From contig JAIPGJ010000015.1 of NCBI GenBank assembly GCA_021736185.1, positions 1 through 38,234 on the forward strand: DNA of 38,234 bases, given 5' to 3'. The notes beneath the pieces are model-generated. The model did not search any database. It saw only the letters and a program-made list of their open reading frames with translations, and was not told the origin of the DNA. The translations under genes were made by a program, and so were the position numbers. Source of the stretch: Fidelibacterota bacterium. Its GTDB lineage: Bacteria; Fidelibacterota; UBA8477; JABMPR01. Of the stretch, positions 14,926-24,893 are shown one piece after another (the stretch's first letter is position 1; each line of letters opens with the position of its first letter).

Positions 14926-17900
14926 TTACCGCAGGTATGTCAGCTTAACCATTTGGCTGGCGTCGGTGGTCGTTATTCTAGCAAAATAGATACCAGAACT
15001 TACCAGATGATGGTTCTGATCCAAGCCACTCCACGAGAAAATATGGTTTCCAGCCTGAAGCTGATTTTTGGTGGTATTCACTTCCTGTCCCAGTGCATTA
15101 TAAATCTGGATAGCAACCTCTGCTGCCTGGGGAAGACTGTAACTGATATTTACCGTGGGGTTAAAGGGGTTTGGATAGACTGATTTAATCTCGAAATTTT
15201 CTGGAATAACCCGAATGGCTGATTTCATCAGCACGCCTGCAGCATCTGCAACCTGAGGGTGGGATATTTCAAAATGAGCATCTTTAGATTTCAGTATTTC
15301 CAGATCCTTTGGTGCCTGGCCACTCCAGTAGCCCAGAACTTTGAGTCCCTCTGCGCTTTCTCTGGATGCCACATGGAGTCCGGGAACATTTAAAATGCTG
15401 GGCTCCGTGGTTGATCTCAGGGTGAAAGAAAAGGCCTGGGCCGGTTGTGAAGCCTCCAGTACAAGACTGCCATCTCTGATAATAAAATCGGCGCTAGCCC
15501 CATCGCTATGGCTCACTCGGGCCAGTTGATCACCCATGATTTCGTTGACCAGCAAAACCACATCACTCACATTAATCAGGGAATCCAGGGACTTATCGGC
15601 AGCCCAGAATTCACATTCACCAAATTCGCCATTGCCTAGCATCACATTTATGAGAAGCACCAGATCCTGGACGCTGCGATACCCGTCGTTATTGATATCT
15701 CCTCTACCCCAACCTGGACAAGGAAGAATGGCATCAGTCCGTGTTGTAAAAAAGATGGCTGATTCATCAGTGATTACGTGAGCAGTTTCAGCCCACATAT
15801 TATCAAAGGTGATTTGCATACCGACTTGACCGGTATGATCTTCAAGACCCGTCGTAGAAAACCGACCATGGGGAGGTGGATAGGAAGATGCTGGCGGATT
15901 ATTGTTATTATTGTAGGTATGATACTGAATTTTAATGTCCCCATTACCATCCGTGCTGCCATAATAATCGGCATCATACAGAATGACCTGAAATTTCTCA
16001 AGATCACCACTATAAGCATTTTGCATATTATGATACTCAATAATGAAAGTATGATCGGCCATATTGGAATAGGTGTATACATCACCACTGCCCATAACCA
16101 GATCATCCCAGAAAGCTGCTATCATGGGACTTGGTCCTAATGGACCCGGTACTGTATAGTTTCGATATAGAGCAGATTCACTGACACCCAGAGCAATATA
16201 TCCATTTGAGCAGATGGATATCTGATTGTAATCCTCTCCATAAAAGCCGAAATCGAAGGGTAGGTTTACTGTGGCAATATCTTCCTGATTTTCGCCATTG
16301 TCATTGAGGGGCACCAGGGTTCCCGTATATGAACCGATCCCGGGTACGATTTCAATCCAGTTATATTCAGGAGCCAGGGCGTAGGCCAGATCCTGGCTGT
16401 CATAACAGAAATAGCCTCCAGCATCGGGACCCGTTGGATCATCGATTCCGGGTATTCCAATGGGCAGCAGGATGGATACCCTTTCTACGAATCCATTGTC
16501 ATCCGTAAATTCCAGCTGGAGCGGGATTTGGGTACCCACGGTGAGCTGGGTATTAAGGTCAAGCTCAAAACTCGAAGCCAAATTATTGGTGATTGAACCT
16601 GGTTCAGCATCGGAAAAGACAGCTACGGAATCGATGATTTCAATATTGGGGTCAGAGCTGCGCAGGGTTGCAGTCAGATTGTTGCTTCCCAGTCTACCAA
16701 TATTATCTGCATATATCACCAGGTTTGCTACCTCACCGGGATCGAAGGAATGGGGTGGCAGGCCAGGCTCGGTCAAAGAACTCACCTGAAAATAGGGTGC
16801 GTATATCTCAAATCTGCGATGGTCCCCATAGGTCCCGGCATCTGAGCTGATATCGATGGCCACATCATAGGCGGCTATGCCTGGATAATCTGCAGGTATA
16901 CTGAAAGTCAGGTTATTTAATACCACTGAAGCGGCAGCATCCAGTGAGGGGTAGGAATATTGGGCCGGTGCTGCATTTTCACCCGTAACCGTGATATTCA
17001 CATTGCTCACTGCTGCATCAGAATGGTTTGAGAAGGTCAGCTCAAACTGAGCGGTTTCACCTGGATTAAAGTAGCCATCGCTATTACCAACGGTTTCGGT
17101 CAGGCCAGTGGCATCGATGAGCACAGCGAAGTTTTCATTGCCAACTGAAATATCCATTTGATTGGGTTTGAAATCATGCTTGGTTACCGTCAAGGTTAAA
17201 TCACTAGGCAAATCAGGGGGCAATTCCATGACGACTGAGCCATCAGCATCTGAATATCCAGATATCAAAAGATTTGAGGCCGTGAGGCTCACCCAGGCTC
17301 CCTGGAGGGGATTATCACTCATATCCGAGACTGTTACCTCAAGATAAAGGGCGTCTGCTGGAATTTGATCTGGTGCCTCCACCTGCAATTGCTGTGGAAC
17401 GCCTGTCCATAACTCAGTCACTGCATCGCCCATGAGATTATTCCAGGCGCTAAAGTCTTCCACATGGCTGTCCGCCCCAGTGGGATAGGTTGCATTTAAA
17501 TTCAATCTGCCGCGCTCCAGGGCAGCCCCGGCGTAGAACAATTTATCACTGAAGATGCCGTGATAAATACCTCCGGTGACGCAATTATTGTATCCAGTAT
17601 GGGTTGACGACGTTGCCGTTCCCACAGCCGCGATAGCACCCTTGGGGACTGAACTGGTTCCAACCCTTAGAAACGATTCAGAACGGGATGTTCCGCTACT
17701 AAAGCTTCCCGTTCCACAAGTGAGGATGGTCACGAATGGTAGTTTCCAGCCATTTGTAAGGCTTTCTGTATTCGGGTTATCCCAACCACTCATTCCCAGC
17801 CAACCGCGATAATTGAAAAACGACACGCCGGAATTGATTCCACTTGATATGGCACTAACCCAGGAACCTGTAGAATAAACTTGAATATTATTTTCGAATC

Positions 17901-19083
17901 CATTCTGACCACTCAGCTCATCGATGTAGCGATTTACCATCTGAGTTGATAGACCGGAGCCGTGTGCCGGGTCACCCACCAATAAAGCTTTGTTATACCA
18001 GGAGGTGTCCAGCATATAGGGGTTTTTTTCGTAGGTCAATAATTTTCCAATAATATTCGCTAATTCTCCCGTCGTTTCAGCTGAGATTCGACCCACAAAA
18101 GCATCAGACACAAAGTCGTTTCCGGCGAGGTGAACATAGGGAACGTCAGTGGATCCCCCTGAATGTGAATAGGCTGGCAACCCAAATGTACCCGTTACAT
18201 CACCAATGATGGTTACAAATTCCGGTGGGTTTTCCCAGGTATCAAAGGCATTCTGTATATAGCTGTGAATGCTTGAGTTGGATGTGCCTGTGGTCAGAGT
18301 GCTTGCCGTATGCACCTCAAACCCCTTTTCACGCCTCCAATCGATGAGTGCTTGCAATAATGTGGTCACCGTCGAATTATTTTTATAGATGTATAGAATG
18401 GATGGGGCTTGATAATTCTGGCTTAAGACCAGGGTTGCATTGGGGGCCAAAGATCGATAAATCGGTTCAAAAAATCTTGAGATGGGTCTTTGCGGGGGAA
18501 GCAGGGCTTCATCATGGACTAATTCTACTTCGAGACCTTCAAAAATTCTAAGCTCTTTGGTAACCGGGTTGTACTGAAAGGGACTCACTTCTACGGTCAC
18601 CAGGGTCAGATCACGCAACTGGAAACGCTCATGAACAATCACCGGTGATTCTGGGAACCAGGCATCCCGCCCGTAGATTTCCTGATCAATCTCAAATTCA
18701 CCACTACGACCGACGGCTTCATACTGGACAGGCTGAAAGGGTGCTAATTCAATGTTGGTTTCTACTCTAAGGGTGGTGTATGAATAATCAGCATGTAGAT
18801 CACCAGATGGAGGAACGGCAAGGAAGGTAGATGTGGTGGGAAGATCCGGTGCACCAATGATGCGGAATTGTCCATCCAGGTCAGTATTTAAAAAATCATA
18901 TTCTCCCTGAGCGAAACTCACGCGACCCACGGTAAAAGTCGGTGTGCGAGCCTCCAAGGTAGAATGATTTGCATCGAACGATTTCAGGCTGAGATGTGAA
19001 CGCTCAGAAACAGGACGTGTGGCAGCCATCAGGCCGCTGACTACTCCAAATATGACAATTAGACTCAGGATTTTTTTGGACAT
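14926..19083 (-). CDS. Gingipain-like C25 protein with dockerin and T9SS sorting domain (copy 1)
   Basis: 1385 residues with a signal peptide (about 1-21), a pro-region, and a C25 caspase-like domain (about 225-560). The nucleophile-like Cys456 is in ILTCGTGSF; the gingipain NYxGHG site reads NYRGWLG, with Trp428 where the catalytic His is expected. A His (495) occurs in STHTGYNN. After Ig-like regions comes a module (about 890-1116) shared with the other two C25 proteins (SNGYIALG, AAFWDDL). A dockerin follows (about 1126-1185) with two calcium loops (DINNDGYRSVQD; DKSLDSLINVSD), and the last 83 residues are a T9SS type A-like domain beginning YPNPFNP. Predicted to be secreted and surface-attached. 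AAGG lies eight bases before the ATG. Whether it cleaves protein is uncertain. Confidence 0.9.
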   Translation of the reverse strand: MSKKILSLIVIFGVVSGLMAATRPVSERSHLSLKSFDANHSTLEARTPTFTVGRVSFAQGEYDFLNTDLDGQFRIIGAPDLPTTSTFLAVPPSGDLHADYSYTTLRVETNIELAPFQPVQYEAVGRSGEFEIDQEIYGRDAWFPESPVIVHERFQLRDLTLVTVEVSPFQYNPVTKELRIFEGLEVELVHDEALLPPQRPISRFFEPIYRSLAPNATLVLSQNYQAPSILYIYKNNSTVTTLLQALIDWRREKGFEVHTASTLTTGTSNSSIHSYIQNAFDTWENPPEFVTIIGDVTGTFGLPAYSHSGGSTDVPYVHLAGNDFVSDAFVGRISAETTGELANIIGKLLTYEKNPYMLDTSWYNKALLVGDPAHGSGLSTQMVNRYIDELSGQNGFENNIQVYSTGSWVSAISSGINSGVSFFNYRGWLGMSGWDNPNTESLTNGWKLPFVTILTCGTGSFSSGTSRSESFLRVGTSSVPKGAIAAVGTATSSTHTGYNNCVTGGIYHGIFSDKLFYAGAALERGRLNLNATYPTGADSHVEDFSAWNNLMGDAVTELWTGVPQQLQVEAPDQIPADALYLEVTVSDMSDNPLQGAWVSLTASNLLISGYSDADGSVVMELPPDLPSDLTLTVTKHDFKPNQMDISVGNENFAVLIDATGLTETVGNSDGYFNPGETAQFELTFSNHSDAAVSNVNITVTGENAAPAQYSYPSLDAAASVVLNNLTFSIPADYPGIAAYDVAIDISSDAGTYGDHRRFEIYAPYFQVSSLTEPGLPPHSFDPGEVANLVIYADNIGRLGSNNLTATLRSSDPNIEIIDSVAVFSDAEPGSITNNLASSFELDLNTQLTVGTQIPLQLEFTDDNGFVERVSILLPIGIPGIDDPTGPDAGGYFCYDSQDLAYALAPEYNWIEIVPGIGSYTGTLVPLNDNGENQEDIATVNLPFDFGFYGEDYNQISICSNGYIALGVSESALYRNYTVPGPLGPSPMIAAFWDDLVMGSGDVYTYSNMADHTFIIEYHNMQNAYSGDLEKFQVILYDADYYGSTDGNGDIKIQYHTYNNNNNPPASSYPPPHGRFSTTGLEDHTGQVGMQITFDNMWAETAHVITDESAIFFTTRTDAILPCPGWGRGDINNDGYRSVQDLVLLINVMLGNGEFGECEFWAADKSLDSLINVSDVVLLVNEIMGDQLARVSHSDGASADFIIRDGSLVLEASQPAQAFSFTLRSTTEPSILNVPGLHVASRESAEGLKVLGYWSGQAPKDLEILKSKDAHFEISHPQVADAAGVLMKSAIRVIPENFEIKSVYPNPFNPTVNISYSLPQAAEVAIQIYNALGQEVNTTKNQLQAGNHIFSWSGLDQNHHLVSSGIYFARITTTDASQMVKLTYLR

Positions 19084-19302
19084 GAATTACCTTTCTATAC
19101 TTTCCTCAATTCAAACAATATACAAGATCGGAGCACTTGCTGGTATGCAAGCAATCTAACAATTTGATAAATGCCACAGACTGAGGAGTGGCCATGATTC
19201 CAGTTACTTTTTAATCTGATTTAGTGGTGAGACAATTTTTAGATCCCTGCGAACCCTCAAGCCAGCAAGGTGGAAGTCTTCTGTAGACACCATTATCAAG
19301 GC

Positions 19303-19329
19303 AAAATAGCCCCATTCTCAGGGACTATT
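19303..19329 (-). terminator. Weak candidate terminator between C25 copies 1 and 2
   Basis: On the minus strand AATAGTCCC (19329-19321) pairs with GGGGCTATT (19313-19305) through one T-G wobble, 7-nt loop, followed by TTG. It lies about 40 nt after the stop of copy 2. The T tract is short. The whole 287-nt gap (19084-19370) holds no other gene that I can see; it must contain any promoter specific to copy 1. Confidence 0.35.
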
Positions 19330-19370
19330 TCATGATTAAAACGCTAGGTCCAGGTCCTTTTTGGCGGGGA

Positions 19371-22300
19371 CTATTTCAGCAGAGTGATCTTCTGAATATA
19401 ATGTGCTTCTCCCTGCTCAATGCGTAGCAGGTAGACACCCGATGCAAGGGCTGCGGTCTGGAGCTTAAACCGGTGGGAACCGGCAGCTAAGGAAGTCAGC
19501 TCCTGCCTCATCACCCGCCGTCCCAATAAATCGTAAATATCCAGGCTCACATCTCCGGCCTGAAGCAGATTAAAGGGGATGGTTGTGGATCCATTAAAGG
19601 GGTTGGGATAGGCCGACCCAACTTCAAATCCAGCAGGTTGTTGAATCTCATTTTCCACAGCAGCCCAGAATAAATCAGGGGGATTGGTGGTGAATCTGAT
19701 AATGCGACCGGCAGCCAGTTCAGCCGCTCCCGGTGCATAATTCCTGGCATACACATACATGAGCCCATCGTTCTGATCAGGAGATTCAATACCTACCGTG
19801 CTATAATTGTTGATCTGATCCACATCGTTGACTTCGTAGTACTGAAATTCAATCACGCCATTCCCATCATCGGCCACCAGTTCTGACGGATCATGCAAAA
19901 TGATCTGAAAGGTCTCGAGATAACTGCGGTCGCCAAACCCATTCCAGACTTCATGCCATTCAACCACAAAGCGCTGATTGCTCTGGTCATGGTAGGTATA
20001 GATGTCAATGGGTCTGCCCACCTCCACGCCGTTGACCAGAGTGTCATTGTCAAGATCATCCCAGAAGGGTGCCAGCATGGCATCAGGACCCAGGGGCATG
20101 GGGATGGACCAATTGCGGAAATAGTTGATATTATCTGGCCCAAAAGCGGCCCAGCCGTTGGAATTAATGGTGAGAATATCATAGTCAGTATCATAATACT
20201 TGAAGCTAAAAGGCAGGGTGACGATTTCGTGATCATCATCGCTGAGCAGGTAATGCTGGGCACCGGCCTGAGTGGAAAGATCGGTCCATGAATAAGTGGG
20301 CATTTCGGGATATGCATCGGTGTTGTCATAGGCCCAATAGCCATCATTTTGCAGGGGTGGTGTGGGGTCACTACTGCTTTCTGAGCCGATGATGACCATA
20401 AAGGATTTATGATAAAAGGCATCGCTCTGATTATCCAGGCGAAAGTCAAATTGAAGGGGCAGACGACTCCCATGGGCCACATTACTAATTGAACCGCTAA
20501 AGCTGTTGTCTGAAAAAATCAAATTGCCCTGGGCATCCAGCGTCGCTGTGCCAGTGAAGTCGCTGAGTGATGCAAATTCTGCAGCACTGGAGAGCGTGAT
20601 ATGAACTGTTGAACCGGCGGCGTCCAGACCCTTGAACTTCCCACTGAGGAGCAGGTTAAAGGCAGCATCAGGAAGCGGTCTGATATGACCATCAAATTGG
20701 ATGGCTATTTCCGGGGCGATGATACTCACAGGAATCGCTACTGGCGATGCTTCTTCATCGATGAGTACATCCATAACTATTTCCCGATCGACGAGATGGA
20801 TAATGGGTGCAGCCGTCGCCACGGCACTTACCGTTCCTCCGGCTGGAATGGTGACGTTCCCCAGATCGGCATTATAAACACCATCTGGTGAGCGAAGACC
20901 CAGGCTAACCGTAGCGGATTGACCGGTATAATTATGCAACTGCGGGGTCCAGTTCGCCATGCCCACATGGACATTTTCCAGCATCCCGGCAAAGACGACC
21001 CCATTGCCTGCAACTGGCGTGAGTTCAATCGTGGCCGGTGTGTGTCCAGGACTATTGAGGCTGATCTCCAGGGCTGCAGTGGGATGGGCTTCATCATAAA
21101 AAGCACTGCCATCAAAACGGTAGATTCTGATATGACCATCAGACCATCTACCTGATCCGATGAGGGCATTATTCTGGCGTAGGGCAAAAACACCATCCGG
21201 TAAATCGGGTCGGTCAAGGGTGATGAGACCATCATCCCATGACACCTCACCAAAATCGGCAGCGTTCAACACGATGGGTTCGGGATTTAATAACCAGACA
21301 GGGAGACTTGGATCACCCATCACATTATAGGTGTGGTAATAGAATTCAGCCATCTCACCGGGATCCAGTTCATTGACAAACTCATCAAGGAAACCAAATT
21401 TTGAAGCCAGTAAGGCCGGTCCCAGTTCATCCACATGACCTTCCATGAGGGCATCCCACAACTTGGAATTCAGGGCATTATTAAATTTCGTGCGGGTATG
21501 TAAATCAGAGGGTGCCACCACGGCCACGGCTCCAGCAGGTACAGAGACCGTGCCCTGGGTCAGCAGGGCTTCGCAAAAGGCGGGATCGATGCTACTGTCA
21601 AATTTTCCAGTGCCGCAGACAAAGCTGAAAACGATGGGCAGTTTATTGCCATTATGCAGGGCGCCTTCATCAAAGTCAAGGACATGAAAGTGGGGAAAAT
21701 GCCAGCCGTGGGCATCGCCCCAACCCCGATAGTTCACAATCCCGACGCCATCATTCCAGATATTTAGAATCTGTTCGGGACCCGTTGTTGGAGGATAAAA
21801 AACAGTATCAACATTTGAGTAGCCAAAATCTACCAATTCATTACGGAGCCACAGGGAGGTCCACACTGGTGTCAGAATCGTTCCCGTGTCCGAATAATTT
21901 CCTGCCGTGACCAAGGCTCTTTCCAGATAGCCCGATTCAATGTCAGGTGTACGGGCATAATTCATGGTTCTGACAATAAGTTTGGCCAACTCCTGAGAGG
22001 TATCCACTGGCCAGCGACCGATAAAAGCTTCGGGGTAATAGTCATCTGCCCCACCTTCAATCAGGACATAGGGTAAATCAGAGACATCATTTTCGGGACC
22101 ATAGCTGAAGGCCGGCAGGGCATAAGCACCGTTTACATCGCCAATGAGCAACACATATTCAAGGGCATTTGCCTGATAGAAGTCTACGATAAACTGACGG
22201 ATACTTGTGGTCGTATTTCCAGTTAGCGATAAGGGTGCCATGGTCACTCGAAAGCCCTGTTGCTCCTTGAACACTCTGAAGGGCTCCATATATAGATTTG

Positions 22301-22481
22301 TCAGTACCGCATCATTGGCAATGATGAGAAAATCGCCGCGCTGGTAAGATTCCCAATTATAGCGACCCTGGACCGCAGGATAGTTTTCAAGGAGATTCTT
22401 GAAAGCCAGGGGTCCTGAGGCTGAGAAGGCGAAAGTCATGAGCAGGAGACTGAAACATATTTTGGTAAAGAATTTTTGCAT
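19371..22481 (-). CDS. Gingipain-like C25 protein with T9SS sorting domain (copy 2)
   Basis: 1036 residues. A signal peptide (about 1-22) leads almost directly into the C25 domain (about 45-395), so the long pro-region of the other two copies is missing. Cys289 is in FVCGTGKF. The expected NYxGHG reads NYRGWGDAHGW: Trp254 replaces the His, but His258 lies four residues on, and His328 is in DLHTRTKFNN. Family landmarks LIGDVNGAYALP and GDPSLPVWLL are kept. The shared module (about 714-933: SNGWAAFG, PLGPDAMLAPFWDDL) follows, then a sorting domain from YPNPFNG (958) to the end with DLLGRRV and SGVYLLRI. No dockerin. The next gene upstream ends 25 nt before this ATG. Confidence 0.9.
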   Translation of the reverse strand: MQKFFTKICFSLLLMTFAFSASGPLAFKNLLENYPAVQGRYNWESYQRGDFLIIANDAVLTNLYMEPFRVFKEQQGFRVTMAPLSLTGNTTTSIRQFIVDFYQANALEYVLLIGDVNGAYALPAFSYGPENDVSDLPYVLIEGGADDYYPEAFIGRWPVDTSQELAKLIVRTMNYARTPDIESGYLERALVTAGNYSDTGTILTPVWTSLWLRNELVDFGYSNVDTVFYPPTTGPEQILNIWNDGVGIVNYRGWGDAHGWHFPHFHVLDFDEGALHNGNKLPIVFSFVCGTGKFDSSIDPAFCEALLTQGTVSVPAGAVAVVAPSDLHTRTKFNNALNSKLWDALMEGHVDELGPALLASKFGFLDEFVNELDPGEMAEFYYHTYNVMGDPSLPVWLLNPEPIVLNAADFGEVSWDDGLITLDRPDLPDGVFALRQNNALIGSGRWSDGHIRIYRFDGSAFYDEAHPTAALEISLNSPGHTPATIELTPVAGNGVVFAGMLENVHVGMANWTPQLHNYTGQSATVSLGLRSPDGVYNADLGNVTIPAGGTVSAVATAAPIIHLVDREIVMDVLIDEEASPVAIPVSIIAPEIAIQFDGHIRPLPDAAFNLLLSGKFKGLDAAGSTVHITLSSAAEFASLSDFTGTATLDAQGNLIFSDNSFSGSISNVAHGSRLPLQFDFRLDNQSDAFYHKSFMVIIGSESSSDPTPPLQNDGYWAYDNTDAYPEMPTYSWTDLSTQAGAQHYLLSDDDHEIVTLPFSFKYYDTDYDILTINSNGWAAFGPDNINYFRNWSIPMPLGPDAMLAPFWDDLDNDTLVNGVEVGRPIDIYTYHDQSNQRFVVEWHEVWNGFGDRSYLETFQIILHDPSELVADDGNGVIEFQYYEVNDVDQINNYSTVGIESPDQNDGLMYVYARNYAPGAAELAAGRIIRFTTNPPDLFWAAVENEIQQPAGFEVGSAYPNPFNGSTTIPFNLLQAGDVSLDIYDLLGRRVMRQELTSLAAGSHRFKLQTAALASGVYLLRIEQGEAHYIQKITLLK

Positions 22482-22506
22482 AGGGGAAAACTTTCCTGGA
22501 TCTAAT

Positions 22507-24867
22507 CTATAATTTATTCATTAACATAAGTTTACGTGTGACTGATTGATGGCTGTCATTGATGCGGACAAAATAAATACCAGTACTGACACTGCGTCCC
22601 AGCCTATCCTGCCCGGCCCAGATCCATGAATTCAACCCTGGCGATCCCCGTAGTTTTTCTGAGTAAATTTCTCGCCCACGAATATCAAAAACATGAATCG
22701 ACACGATGTCTGCCTGGGGAATTTCAAATTTGATACGGGTTTCAAATTGGAAGGGATTGGGCGACGCTGAGACGGATAAGCGAAATTGATCATTTGATGA
22801 TTGAACCTGCCGCTCGCTGATGGTGGGATCGATTCCCACCAGCTCCATCCCGGTGACGAATATAGCCAGTGAATCAATCTCCCATCCCCTGAAGGCTACT
22901 GTAGAATCTGTTTTCATTTTCAATTTCAAGCGACCTGCAGCAGGAATATCGCCAGCCATAAAGAAAATTTCGGAATGAGTACTAAAGTTTTGATCGTACC
23001 ATTGCTTTTGAATCAGTCTTTCAGTGTCATCACTGTTCCATACTTCAAGGGAGAGTGTGTCAATTTGCCATTCCACTTCGTAGGCATGGTCAATGTAGAC
23101 ACCCAATCGTTTGGCCTCAAAGACGGACATATCCAGGTCCATGACCATTTCTGATTCCAGACCCACACCATAAAACAACTCGGGTTGAGATAAAAGTTTT
23201 CCGTTGGAGCTGAGCCAAGCCCCTGAATTTATCTGCCAGCCCCCGAGATCATCAAAACCCGTACTATAAATGGTGGTGGGTAGGGTCGGCAGGTCTACAG
23301 AAAAGGATAAAGCCTGATCCGGGCTGAAGGGTCGCAAATCAAAGGCATGGATTTCTGGAAAATAACCAGGTGTAGAAACCTGAATATTGATCTCATTTCC
23401 CTGCCAGTCAAAGCTATGAGCGCCCACACCCAAAGAGAGCGTATCCCGCTGAAAGTTATCCCAGAGGATGATCTCATAGTTTTCCTGGAGAATTTCCTGG
23501 AGCAGTTCCATGTGAATGGTGTGTACAGGGGCCGGGGTCAGACTGAAGTCCAGGATGGTGGCATAGCTTGCACTGGTGAGGATGGCAGCCACCGTGTCCG
23601 CCTCAAAACCGGGTGCTGAGGCAATCACGCGATAGGTCCCCTGATTCAATAGCCGGCGATATCGTCCAAAGCTATCCGTCACTCGGGGTTGCATCATGAG
23701 ACCTTCCAGAGGTCTAAGTCCGCCACCCACATTGAGTTTGGCCAGTTGAATCTGAGCGCCTTCCAGGGCAAAACCATCCGAAGCATCGGTGACGATCCCT
23801 CGAATCTGGGCTTTGCTCTCAGGTGACCGGCCCATGGCTCGGTCCATGAGATAAAAGAGACCAACCAGATTGCGATCAACGGTGTCCTCTATGATGGCAG
23901 GTCCAGGCTGTAAATTATTGGTACCCACTTCCACCAGAAACTGGATGGCACCGGTCTGGGTATAGAACCAGTCATGGGCATTGCCGCGCTGGGTTTTTCC
24001 CGGCGTGACGGAATAATTTCCATCCCTGGATTCATTAATCACCCGTTCGGAGAGGGTGGTGGCCAGACTCTGCATGATATCAATATCCGGTGGGAACTTG
24101 ACTTCATCCCATTCCCAGGAATAATAAATGATTTCGGGTGTCCCTGACCGCGCGGAATGATAGGCGACGGAAAGGAGGAACTTCTCCTGACGGGCCAGGT
24201 TGGCAATAGCTCTGGACTCAGACTCTGAAAAGGCCGAAGGACCGCGATAGTAGTCATAGTCTCCGACTCCATAGGCATCACCAAAGATCCAGTTAAAGTC
24301 ATAATTACGATTGAAGTCCACCCCATCGATATCATATCCAATCCCCTGGACAAAATCAAAGACGCCATTCCCGTTATTATCGGTTCTATTCTTGCGGTAG
24401 GTGATGTCCAACCCGTCGTGGACCACTTTTAAGCCTTCAGGGTTATAGGTGGGAACGACCCATATTTCAAGATTCTGAAGGAGGGCTGCGACGTGGGAGC
24501 TCATGGCATCAAAACCGTGGAGCAGACTATCCACCAGTCCCAGGGTAATCTCAACCCCCAGTATTTCCTCCGCATGACATTGCCCCAAAAAGAGGAGTGC
24601 CGGTTCATCTTCATCCTGGGTGGGATTATCGGATAATTTGATGGCATAAATGGGCAGATCTTCATTGTTGGAGCGACCGATCTCCCGCACATCAAGAATT
24701 GCACTGTAGGCAGGTATTTGCTGAATGGAATCCATATAGGCCACAATTTCTTCGTAGGTGTGGTAGCGGGTGTCAATCACTGAATCCCTGAGCAGGGATT
24801 GAGCGCTGGCGCTCATGCTAAGGACAATCAGAACAACACTCAGAATAGTGCGAAAGGGACGTGGCAT
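22507..24867 (-). CDS. Secreted M14 zinc carboxypeptidase with T9SS sorting domain
   Basis: 786 residues with a signal peptide cleaved near 22 (SASAQS). The M14 catalytic domain (about 35-345) is complete: zinc ligands His98 and Glu101 in HAEE and His237 in AYHS, substrate-binding Asn186-Arg187 in DFNRNYDFN, and general base Glu313 in FLVEVG. It is followed by a CarboxypepD_reg-like beta-sandwich (about 355-440), a further beta-rich region, and a C-terminal sorting domain starting SASPNPFQFETRIKFEIP and ending SVTRKLMLM. Expected to trim C-terminal residues from peptides outside the cell. M14 members also include gamma-D-glutamyl peptidases, so a role on a glutamyl polymer made by the neighbouring pgs genes is conceivable but untested. 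Confidence 0.93.
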   Translation of the reverse strand: MPRPFRTILSVVLIVLSMSASAQSLLRDSVIDTRYHTYEEIVAYMDSIQQIPAYSAILDVREIGRSNNEDLPIYAIKLSDNPTQDEDEPALLFLGQCHAEEILGVEITLGLVDSLLHGFDAMSSHVAALLQNLEIWVVPTYNPEGLKVVHDGLDITYRKNRTDNNGNGVFDFVQGIGYDIDGVDFNRNYDFNWIFGDAYGVGDYDYYRGPSAFSESESRAIANLARQEKFLLSVAYHSARSGTPEIIYYSWEWDEVKFPPDIDIMQSLATTLSERVINESRDGNYSVTPGKTQRGNAHDWFYTQTGAIQFLVEVGTNNLQPGPAIIEDTVDRNLVGLFYLMDRAMGRSPESKAQIRGIVTDASDGFALEGAQIQLAKLNVGGGLRPLEGLMMQPRVTDSFGRYRRLLNQGTYRVIASAPGFEADTVAAILTSASYATILDFSLTPAPVHTIHMELLQEILQENYEIILWDNFQRDTLSLGVGAHSFDWQGNEINIQVSTPGYFPEIHAFDLRPFSPDQALSFSVDLPTLPTTIYSTGFDDLGGWQINSGAWLSSNGKLLSQPELFYGVGLESEMVMDLDMSVFEAKRLGVYIDHAYEVEWQIDTLSLEVWNSDDTERLIQKQWYDQNFSTHSEIFFMAGDIPAAGRLKLKMKTDSTVAFRGWEIDSLAIFVTGMELVGIDPTISERQVQSSNDQFRLSVSASPNPFQFETRIKFEIPQADIVSIHVFDIRGREIYSEKLRGSPGLNSWIWAGQDRLGRSVSTGIYFVRINDSHQSVTRKLMLMNKL

Positions 24868-24893
24868 GCTTGGGTTTTCCAGAATATCGATGC

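Noticed and set aside
19084-19160. Promoter for C25 copy 1 (TTGCAT ... TATATT on the minus strand)
   Set aside because: The spacer is about 22 nt, too long for a sigma-70 promoter, and the Bacteroidetes-type -7 motif does not fit cleanly.
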